Source: Albugo candida
Lineage: Eukaryota > Oomycota > Peronosporomycetes > Albuginales > Albuginaceae
DNA: 64,000 bases
Assembly (NCBI GenBank): GCA_905220665.1
Contig: CAJNAR010000177.1
Location: 186,001-250,000 of the forward strand
Reading direction: 5' to 3'
Within the stretch, counting starts at the first letter, position 1; every line of letters begins with the position of its first letter. Shown here one piece after another: positions 49,062-58,336 of this stretch. Position numbers and translations under genes: made by a program. Under the pieces are notes generated by a model. The model ran no database searches. It was not told the DNA's origin and saw nothing but the letters and a program-made list of their open reading frames with translations.

Positions 49062-49212
49062 GTGCTGTGCTTGATAGGTTAAGCACCCCGCAATTACTTC
49101 CATTTATCTCTAGTTATTTGCGACCCAACACGCTTTATAATATTCCAAAAAAGTTACATCTTCAAGCACATGTCTTTACTCATTTGGAAACGATTTCGTG
49201 TTGGCAATCACT

Positions 49213-50948
49213 ACAAGGAATGGCGTAGTGGGAGAAGGACAAAAGGAGCGAGCCTTATGGCAGTAAACATCCGGTAGGAGACTACATTTCAATTAATTCT
49301 CGAGCTCAAGTAGTGATAACTGTACTTTCTTTTCATCGACGATAGGTTAAATTCGGCCAGAAGCACCTTCTCATAAGTTCTGCTATGCATACATTTAAAT
49401 GGCTGCAGGTATATGCTATAATTCGGTTTGCTCTATGGCATACAATAGCGACATGTGGCATGACGGGTTTGAAGAAATGCTATAGCATGCGCCGCAGAAA
49501 TATTTTGTAGCATTCACTGAGAGCGAGTCAAAAAGGCTTCACACATCTGAACGCTTTGATTATAATGCTACTTATCTCGCCGATATTGAAGCATCTGGAT
49601 TACCCATGACTGACTAGAAGTTTGAATTGACAAAGAAGTCTTGGAAAGAAGCAAGCGACACCGAAGTCGTAGTCAGAACGTGGTAAATAATTGAATAGGT
49701 ACAATGCTAACATCTCAAGATCAAAAATGGTCATCGTGACGCCTCATATGACACATGCGAAATCACTGTCAGAGTGAAAATTCATCATCCGAATTTAGCG
49801 CATTGCCAAAATATCTTGTTCTAGGCTCCAAGACTTGCGGCAACGATCAAACCTCTACTTTAACTAAAACGACATAGAACTCTATCCATTATCCAATAGG
49901 ATTACAAAGCGGTGTGTTTGTACAGATAATGACCCTAATTTCAGAATTACACTGTGTTTCAATTCATTATCCACATTGCTTTTTGCTCAACTTTCGTTGG
50001 GACGAAAGTCGGGGCGCCACAAAGAGAAACCTCACATACAAGCAGAATCTTATCAGTGCCAGCAATTATTTCCACCCAAGTCATTGATTAGCGGTAGTTT
50101 TGCGAGCTGTTGGAAATGCCACTGTATCTATGTCAGCTATCGTTTCAGATATGCACTTATTCTGACGTGATGACCTTTTCGTCCGCGTGATCCTTGACAA
50201 AATTTAGTCGAAGTCGATATATAGCCTTGATTCAAGTTTCTTCATTAAATACTCATCCAGATTTCGGTGACTCATTCACATTAATCGTATTCATTGAAAC
50301 AGATGTAATGCTCCTAGTACTCTCTGACTGTTTATGGATGTTACCAATAATGCCATATAATGTACACTTGCGCGCATTTCTGTTTCTTGAATAAACAGTT
50401 AATCGTCATTTCATTTTCTAAAAATTCAATGTCTATGATATTCACTCTCGTTGCACGATCGGCTGCATAACTTGCGTCTGGAACGATATCAGCCTGGGTT
50501 TATAATTCATGTTGCTTTGCTCACTAATATCATGAAATTACAGAGAATATGTGACCTTCGGATGTCACATGATTGTCATTCCCGATGACCAATCGACCAT
50601 CCTTTTTGCATGACAACGGCTAGTCTGAAAATGAAGTACATACATTAATGATCGCGTTGACGCCAGAACAAAGTAAGATAAAGTGCCGACGACTGGACTT
50701 TTCTTTACCATAAAATTTCTTGAATTCTGATTTAGAAATCTTCCCTTCTCTTCGCCGCTGGAGCTGCAGATTGGTTACCCTTAGTATATTGCCGTTCTCG
50801 CTATCGAGGTCATCCTATTTCTAATTGAAAACATGTCGGTTCTATCCACTATAGAGAACTTCTAGTTCTGATTCCTGCTGTTTGGACTAAGATTTACACT
50901 TGGTAGACTTCTCATAAGCTTTTGATCGTCGATACAATGGTATATGTA
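49213..50948. repeat. Outer right arm, diverged from 19233-20968
   Basis: It still pairs with the left side at the same offset (sum 70181) but with scattered substitutions, for example three changed residues in the 64-codon reading at 49976-50170 against 20011-20205. It includes the minus-strand Copia-D RNase H part (49951-50948) and the decayed reading at 49390-49690. Pairing stops at about 50948, next to the start of U4. Confidence 0.82.
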
Positions 50949-50955
50949 TAGGCAC

Positions 50956-51835
50956 CACATCCTCAAGAAATTTAGCGACTTCAGCACCAAAGATATGGTG
51001 ACCAACCTAGCAGACCCGTAGTAGCCATTCTTTAGCTTCATCTTTATTTGGATGTCCACACCGTATCAGTTTAGCGATTGCTAACTGAGTGTGTTTTATC
51101 TATAGGGCATCTTCAGCGTGCAAATTCTCAAACAACTCATGTCGTCTACAAAAGAGTATGGCAAGGCGCCGACCACATATGCTAATCACGTGAGCTCAAA
51201 ATACAGAACGGTGTTCGAACGAGTCAGAATATGTATATGTAGAAATCAAGTGGGAAAGAATGCCCGATGTAGTTTCCAAAGTTTTCTGACGATCGCATGC
51301 GGCAAAACATGAGACGAAATGCGTGCTACAAAGTGGCAACAGTCTAAATCAAGCTCTTAAGGGTCACAGCTCGCCAAACTATGTAACAGAACCCTCAACA
51401 TACAAACATTAACTCTGTGAATTGAATTGAATATTTACATTCTTTCACTCTGATGCCACTTCAATAGATAGAGTATCCGAATGATCCAATTTGAAAATTT
51501 TTCAGTAGGATTTGATTTTGCACATATTCGTACCCAGATTGGTTCCTCTCTTTTAGATATATCAATCGGCTGATTCCTTTTTCATGGCTCCATGTATATA
51601 TTCGTGAATAAAGTAATGTAGTTTTACGACTTGTTAATCTTCTCGTTCTTCTGTAGCGCGCATTTTCGTGACAGCCAAAATAAATTCACTATTTGGTTCA
51701 TAGCTCATAGTGATTAGCCTAAATGTAGTCATCAGCCTGAGCTTCATGGTACTAAATTATCTCTGCAGTAATTTCATTGGGCGATTCAAATAAACAAATA
51801 ATTGGTTGTATTCTCACTTCAGTTTCTTATTTGCC
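50956..51835. other. Upstream region of the HIT zinc-finger gene
   Basis: No intact gene. It aligns well with 3886-4765. On the minus strand near 50960-51085 a short protein-like reading (RCGHPNKDEAKEWLL, FGAEVAKFLEDV) exists in both copies, with a stop in between. It may be the end of a decayed gene that I do not recognise. Confidence 0.4.
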
Positions 51836-52329
51836 ATGCGTTCCGAAATCCGTTGCGAAGTTTGTGAACAGACTACAGCAAAATATAAATGCCCAAAATG
51901 CCGAACTCCGTATTGTCGCCTAGCGTGTTACAAAACGCATATTAGCAATACAGAAGTATGTGATTCTGTAGCACTAGAACAACGTAAAAAAGAACAAAGC
52001 AGAACCGAATCGAGTCCATTGAAAGAAAAGCCTGGAGAAAATTCTGTTGAACAAACCGACGCTGAAACAAACTCTGAATGTGTTCTAACAAGCGAACAGC
52101 TGGAAGCAATAAAGCATTCAGATTGGATACGTGCGGCTTTACATGACCCTCACATACGCCAACAACTAAAACACGTAAGGAATTGTGAACGAGCTGCTTA
52201 CTTTTCTCACTTCTGTCTCTGTAGATTCATAGTTCGGTCGATCCTAGAAGAGCGCTAGAAACAGCCCTTGAAAATTCACAAATGGCAGAGTTTATGTATG
52301 GAACACTCGATGAGCTTGCTGCAAAATAG
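51836..52329 (+). CDS. ZNHIT3: HIT-type zinc-finger protein, ZNHIT3/Hit1-like (2 exons, 147 aa)
   Basis: Exon 1 is 51836-52174, the intron 52175-52224 (50 bp, GTAAGG...CTGTAG), and exon 2 is 52225-52329. The N-terminal zf-HIT domain has its ligands in order: CEVC, CPKC, YCRLAC and H (residues about 7-32). A low-complexity acidic linker follows. The helical C-terminal part LHDPHIRQQLK (residues about 101-111) and MAEFMYGTLDELAAK after the intron resemble the ZNHIT3 C-terminal domain. Relatives (yeast Hit1, human ZNHIT3, 155 aa) act in box C/D snoRNP assembly in the nucleus, together with NUFIP/Rsa1. The start at 51836 was chosen because it matches the pseudogene and the family; an in-frame ATG lies 30 bases upstream. 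The length fits the family. Confidence 0.85.
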
Positions 52330-54850
52330 GGCGATACAAATATAGAGAAATTCGTCCATATAGCTCCATTGTCATTTCAATTTTATGGTCGGATCAACTC
52401 CCATAGGAAGGGAGAAGTTCAGACTTCATGAAGCGCTTGGGACATTCGAGTCAGATTATGTTGAGCCACAATGCTACGACACCAGATAGACCCGGAGAAT
52501 CAAACACCTGCAAGGAAGCACTTGATGCGTTCGTTTAGATTGATATTAATCCCTATAAAAATTATCTGCGGGGTTGCCATCATTCCATATGTAAAACTTT
52601 CTCACAAGCGCTTCTTAGGAAGGAATCTGAACGTACTAATGCTGCGTGTCGAGTTTCGGTATTGGGCTGCCACAAATACTAGACTTTCATAATACGAAGC
52701 AGTAGACTGATTTTGTATATTTATAGCGTAAATGCAACTATTTAGAGTGTGTCGTAGGGAAAGAATTGTCAAGTACATCCGAGATACGTTTGCTAGAATG
52801 CTTTATGCATCGACTCTAACTTTGCTTTCATCAGGTAAGGTGCGCGTAGGATGTTTGGTATAATATGTCGCCGTTACAAATGTAAAATGAGTAAATGGGC
52901 TTTTCTACCTGTGCTCGTCACCACGACGCTCTTATTCCTATCCTTCCTATCGTATCATCTGCTCACCCGCAACGCTCTGTAGAGCTGCCACGGTTTTGTG
53001 ATCGCGTCGTTATCGCAATCAGCTCATCGACAATCGTATTACTCTTGTTGCAGCACCAGCGTGATATATCAAACATCGCACGCTTACATATCGTGCAAAA
53101 AGCGATAGAATCTCAAGTAGTAACCAATCTACATTACACGAGAAAGTTTTATGCTGATGGATGTGATAGTTCTCAAGCTTAATGAGTACAACCGGTTTCT
53201 GGGCAAGAATTGAGTGATGTACTCGGGTGATATTCATTTTTTTTGAAGAGACTATAGCCATCAAATGTTTTAATCGAAGAAGGATCGACAGTTTAGTGGC
53301 TCAAGAGAGAGATATTGTTCATTTAAGTAAACTCTAGCAAGTGATGTTTGCGTGATCAGTACTTTCTTGCAGCTAGAGGCCCTGTTCGTCGCCATGATGC
53401 CAATCAAGTAAATGGTAGGATCGAAAGCCTTGCGCTCAAGTATGATAAAATACATTGATTCTATTAAGTATGCGCAAGAAAAGTCTGCAGTGACTTTTAA
53501 GAGCCGTTTCTATAAAAAACAATTGATTGATCGAGCAGGAGAAGGCGTTCAGTGACATGAATTAAGATCGAAGTAATTGCCAAACAATCCCGTCAAATCC
53601 GAAAGCAATCGTGAAGGACTCATATCCAACTTTGGTCGGGGACTATAAGCAGTCACAACGAGTATACAAATTGTGTTCCGCATCAGGTGGTAAGAAAGTA
53701 TAAAAATACCCTAAGACAAAAGTCAACGATGATCTTTGCGATGTTGTGCATGAATGAAACGTCTACAAGCTTCAACGTCTTTCTTGGTTGGAACCTCTAA
53801 GAGTATCGCTTGTTTTCTCCAGCCGTTCTCGTAGAGTCGAATTACATTAAACCTCTCTTTCCCACACAAAAAGCATGTAGGCGCGGTTAAACGTGTAGCA
53901 TATCTACTGCTGACTAGACGATATAAATCCGAACGCACAGAAATAAGTGATTCCCAAGTATATATCGATACGCTTTTCCTATCAAAATAATTACACTCGG
54001 CAATCCTCGATGGATTAATAGCTATTCTGATAAGTTTAACTATCCTATATATACGTAGCTAATAATTCCTTCACCCCGTGCTCCTTTGAGCGATGTAAGT
54101 CACGTATTTTATTTTACTTCCAGCGCATGATTTTCTTCGAAAAATTCTGTTGTCGGACTTTTGCTATTATACAATCCTATTTTCCATACATAGCGCTGTT
54201 TTCAATGCTCTGTAAAGGAGTAATGCTACTTTCTGAACGAGGTGATCAAGTATTGAGGCTTTACTTGTGGAGTCTGTCGTTACTCATGCTTCCAGAGTCG
54301 GCCGTGTACATCTTAAACTCTCGAAAATATCGCTTACTACGTTCTTCAGCAGCACCATCAGTACTGCGCAATTCTTGCAACGACAAGATAGCACTATCGA
54401 TCTCATTGAATTAGCACCTTTCAATTGTTCTCTATTTTTTCATATCGACTGCCTCCATTTCTGTAAAAAGACCACATGTCCTTGCAAAGCACTTCGCCAA
54501 GGTTCATATCGCATTTCTCTTCAGATAGTAACTTGCATACAGTTGAAGACGGTGGAGGTCTCAGCAATTCAGCACTCAAACACACGTCAATGTATCCTGG
54601 AGTTTGTCAAATTCTCAATTACAGCCATTTTGACAATCGGATCGACCAAAGGACCTGCAAGAAGTAGAACAGTCACAGAATGATAGTTGATGTCTCAAGC
54701 AAGAGAAAATCTTTTGTTACTTTTATTGTACTGTTCCCTGTAATAGTCAGCAATAGGCATTATATCACTAGCTAGCTCATGTTAGCGAAGGTACCTGCGG
54801 TGAAATATTGTTTCCACAAATAAGAAGAAAGCAGAATGTGAAGACTTTGG
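52330..54850. other. Decayed segment X of U4
   Basis: No intact gene. Three-way comparison with 5259-8175 and 30837-33260 shows conserved minus-strand pieces: RSDLYRLVSSRYATRL with CFLCGKE (53723-53938), GIMATNRASSC (53270-53455), and QELRSTDGAAEERSKRYF near 54340-54400. The pieces are interrupted by stops in every copy, at different places. This fits an extinct protein-coding gene (or two) transcribed leftward. Family not recognised. Confidence 0.5.
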
Positions 54851-54859
54851 CGTATAATG

Positions 54860-56450
54860 TCAAGTTGCTGACATTTTTATGGCAAATCGCAAAGTGATAC
54901 AATCTCTGACAAACAACGATTCTTGAGAATCAAGGTAAAGATCGTTGCAGCTGCCTGTAGCGATATCACTTGAAAGTACATTCGCTGCCACAGCGGTGAC
55001 CTTCGCCTCCTCTTTTGTATTCGTCACAAAATCCATTTCATCCGCATGTAGACGTATGTATACGACACCGTTCCGGGTACGCTTCACATAGATACATAGC
55101 TCCGCAACACACTTGTTGGAATTCATTCTAAAGTCAGATACCGAATGGTTTCGTTCCAAGAGGTTACTGCGCGCTTCAAACCAGAGATCGACTTCTCCAG
55201 CTTGCTCACCATACCTTTGGCATCCTTCACACCGAATGTGAATTTCATATGGACCATTTCCTATTGGCCGCTCTTCAGATACGCTGTATTCGCGTTCAAT
55301 TGTTTCATCATGTAGTCGTATGCCGCACATCTTGTGCAAGAAGCCAAGCTCTATATCGTATCACACAACCATTCTCGTCATGCTGTTTTGCGCATTCGAT
55401 AGAACAATTCGTCGTTCCAGAGAGAAGGAGCGTCCAAGCATGGATTCGTGCATGCAAACTGACTTTAGTTGACATGGGGCGACGCTATTGGAGCAAACGT
55501 TCCATTATGTTCCTCTCCACAGCCTAGATAGCTTCCTCGGTAGATCCCAGTTGCTCATCCATACCCATCTTGAGCTATTCGGGCAGGGGACCCCATTCAT
55601 CGTCGAAGTTCTCCAAATCAGAAATCTGACTATTCTCATTGTGGCGAGTGCGTGTCGTATATACCTGCCACCTCACTCTCGTCAAGCTATATCGATTGTG
55701 GCATCGTGATTTCGAGAGCTTAAGTCAAACACGGAATTCTTCGACGTTTGTGCGTGTCGGAAAAATATGGATCGAAATTACTTTGATTCGAGTTTCGTCC
55801 TCTCATATCGCCAATGTAAGCACACCCCAACGATGCGAGCTCTCTTAAATGATCCTTATGAGGCATCCCCTTGAAATACAACTCATGCTCCGTCAATTCC
55901 TTGTGTGTCGTGTTACTGGGAACGCTTCATGTGATACACAGCTGAGCTATAGCCTCTGCCCTCTACTCCGTAGACACACGTTCGTCGTGTATCATGATCC
56001 TTGCCTTCCCAAGATCGTGCGGTTCTGCTACTCCATTCCACTGGAAGCTTTACGGTACCGTTTGCTGGGATACCATGCCGTTCGAATGCACATTTCGGTC
56101 ATCGTCTTGTTCTTGTAAATCTCTCGGTTGAATGAGCGCAGACACTTTGAGCGTGTAAGCCATTCATATACACAAAGCGCTTGGAACGTTCCAGTTTACC
56201 GTATATCTCGGTCTTCTTTTACAAAAAATATGCCATCACATACTGTGCGTGGTCGTCCACGAGTGTCAGTATCTACTTGTGAAGTTCTTTCGATGGCAAT
56301 CGCATTGGGCCCATTCAACCCGTATGAAACAGTTCTAGCGCTCGGGATATCTTCGTCATAGTTCTTAAAGTAATGATGTTACAGTCTGTTTCCCTTCATG
56401 CAGCCTCCCCATGACGTCTCGACATCGTGCTTCACCACACTGGGCTCAGT
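54860..56450 (-). mobile_element. Copia-B remnant in U4
   Basis: The truncated copia, from integrase core (near 56200-56290) to RT (54860-55339). RT landmarks are CVAELCIYVKRTRNGVVYI and, upstream of it, ERNHSVSDFRMNSN. Residues such as HADEMD replace the YVDD box. No LTRs were found. Confidence 0.8.
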
Positions 56451-56465
56451 CCGGACGTTTTTGCA

Positions 56466-56960
56466 GTTGCGTGTCACATCTAAGAACCTTGTGTCGGTAA
56501 TAAAGAATCACAATGTGCTGAAAAATAGGGTAGTCAGTACAAATGACGACGTGGCACATTTGCTCAAGTTGTTACTTTGGGTATGATTTATTAGGCCTGT
56601 CGACTATATTTACGTATACCAGCAAGATGCCCACAGAAACCCCGCTTCGATGTATTCCCGCTACCTGCACTGAGCCCGCAAGTCTCTTCGATGATAGTAG
56701 ACAAAATCTCTATTCAGAAGGTTTAATAAGTGGTTAAGAAATCACCCATAAAGCTTGACACTGCAAGATACTCGGCAAGATGGACAATTTCAAGCGCCAA
56801 ACAGGATAGCAACGTTGTCATTCGATAAATAAGCGCGATATATAGAATTGCGATGCGCTGATAAATAGGGTAGTCAGTACAAATGACGACGTGGGACATT
56901 TGCCCGAGTTGTTAGATTGGTAATCATTATTCGAGCCTGTAGATTATGTCCACGTGTCCA
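56466..56960 (+). repeat. Two R repeats upstream of the SPF gene (U4)
   Basis: Copy 1 (56466-56640) begins gtgtcacatctaag and contains gggtagtcagtacaaatgac. Copy 2 (56828-56960) begins near gcgatatatagaattgcg and contains the same gggtagtcagtacaaatgac. Both end in a gtag or gact attat-like stretch. They lie 70-570 bp before the SPF start codon. They could be duplicated promoter elements or leftovers of an LTR. Confidence 0.65.
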
Positions 56961-57032
56961 GACTGGGAATTCGGAAATACGATACTTGAGCTCATTTACG
57001 AATTTACCTCTTCTCGAAGATCTACTCGAAAA

Positions 57033-57791
57033 ATGAAGATATCACCAAGTCACATGTATCTCCTTTCACAAGCTATTAGCTTTATCCTCCAAACAGGATT
57101 GGTCAACAGCGAGGTTAAGGTATGTAAAATTGATAAAGAATTCACTTGTTCATACCCAATACCCTCATCAATGAAAGGAGAAGGGTGTTATGCGAGCATC
57201 CACACTGAAAACTCTGGTACAATGCCATACGAGATGGGTACATGTACTATTGATTCTGAACCTTGCCATTTGGTTCTCTACGCTACATCTGGAATGCATA
57301 CCAGTTTCAATTTTCACGTCATTCCTGGAGGGGAAGAATATTTCGGACTTGCCATTTCACCAGAGCCTAGAAAGTCTGGCGTCGTCACGAGGGCCGTACA
57401 AGCTGCCATTACAAATCACGGACTCTGGAGTTTGCCTCGTACAATTATGAATATTGCTGGCACTGAGCATGCTTTTGCGGTTGCGTTCAATTTTAGTAGC
57501 GGAAATGACAAGTCTATATACCTTCCAGAGGAAAGCAACGTATGGTCCGTTCTCGAAAATCAAAATCGCGTCTCAATTCATATGAAGAGTTTATCTCGTA
57601 CAATGGAAATCATAAAGTACAAATTCGACATCGATGTAAAGAACCTTAAAGAACACCGTTCAAAGTATCTCGTTGTTACACCGCACTTCTTACAAAAACA
57701 TCAGTTCAAATTCATCAAACCGTCACCGCCCAGCCCGGCGCATTTTCTAATTCAGTATCCTGATAACACTAACCCCTCACTAAACAGCTAA
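57033..57791 (+). CDS. Hypothetical, possibly secreted protein of the SPF family (252 aa, U4 copy)
   Basis: I do not recognise this protein. It is a single uninterrupted frame. An upstream in-frame ATG exists at 56946, but the start at 57033 matches the starts of the U1 and arm copies and gives a possible signal peptide (MKISPSHMYLLSQAISFILQ). Conserved blocks: EFTCSYP (about residues 34-40), GTC-x6-C-HL (about residues 68-78), and a C-terminal TPHFLQKHQFKF block (about 222-233). The four or more cysteines of the first half suggest disulphides, which fits secretion. There are no further membrane segments. The gene lies 545 bp from the convergent permease. Substitutions between copies are concentrated outside the blocks. 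Confidence 0.7.
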   Translation: MKISPSHMYLLSQAISFILQTGLVNSEVKVCKIDKEFTCSYPIPSSMKGEGCYASIHTENSGTMPYEMGTCTIDSEPCHLVLYATSGMHTSFNFHVIPGGEEYFGLAISPEPRKSGVVTRAVQAAITNHGLWSLPRTIMNIAGTEHAFAVAFNFSSGNDKSIYLPEESNVWSVLENQNRVSIHMKSLSRTMEIIKYKFDIDVKNLKEHRSKYLVVTPHFLQKHQFKFIKPSPPSPAHFLIQYPDNTNPSLNS

Positions 57792-58336
57792 TTCTAGGAG
57801 CAAAGATCATAGCATGCATATTAACTTCTTTAATACACTTCTCAACTTGCCTCCAACCGCACGGATCCACCACACGCTTAAAGGCAGATTTATCGACTCC
57901 TTCTTTCAATTCAGCATATAAATATAATTTCTGTCAGTGATGGTTCTACACTTGACTAGACTCCCATTTTTCCATAAAATGTTTCAGTAGTCAAGCTTAC
58001 TAAAACATTTAAACAGGTATCCGTACAATTTGAGCACTTCATCACGTCTCTATCAGTACGCATCACTTTACTACGCGCTTATTGACAATTTACAATGAAA
58101 ACATTCGCACTCATCCGACGAAACTTACTCCAAGGTATAGTACTGTCGCGTACATTCACTCTTGAAGTCAGTGCACGCCGGATCCGGTTTGACATTAGGA
58201 ACCAGTATCGATCCGGATGCCATTTGCCTTGTCAATCTTCTTACTGGACATAAATCGTGATTCTAAGACCACATCAACAAATTCTATTGTTAGAAATAAA
58301 ACACAAAAACTCCTTTTTACCAAATCAAATTACACC
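57792..58336. other. Convergent intergenic region, SPF gene to permease (U4)
   Basis: There is no gene. It contains an AATAAA at 58297-58302 and a TAAAACAT repeat near 57976-58010. It is partly conserved in the other U copies. Confidence 0.5.

Larger units (their letters stand above)
39430..49212. repeat. Right arm of the 9.78 kb-arm palindrome
   Basis: The reverse complement of 20969-30751 with no difference seen (coordinates sum to 70181). First mismatches are at 39429 inside and 49213 outside. It holds U3 in direct orientation: Copia-B, R repeat, Copia-C, Tc1, dead SPF gene, permease fragment. Confidence 0.93.

Noticed and set aside
20969..49212. Palindrome as a pure assembly artefact
   Set aside because: It cannot be excluded, but the outer arms and inner edges differ between sides while the offset stays constant. 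Simple false joining of one sequence to its own reverse complement does not produce that.
56946..57032. Upstream start for the U4 SPF protein (29 extra residues)
   Set aside because: The extra part lies in the R-repeat flank and is not conserved as protein in the other copies. The start at 57033 aligns with them and gives a possible signal peptide.
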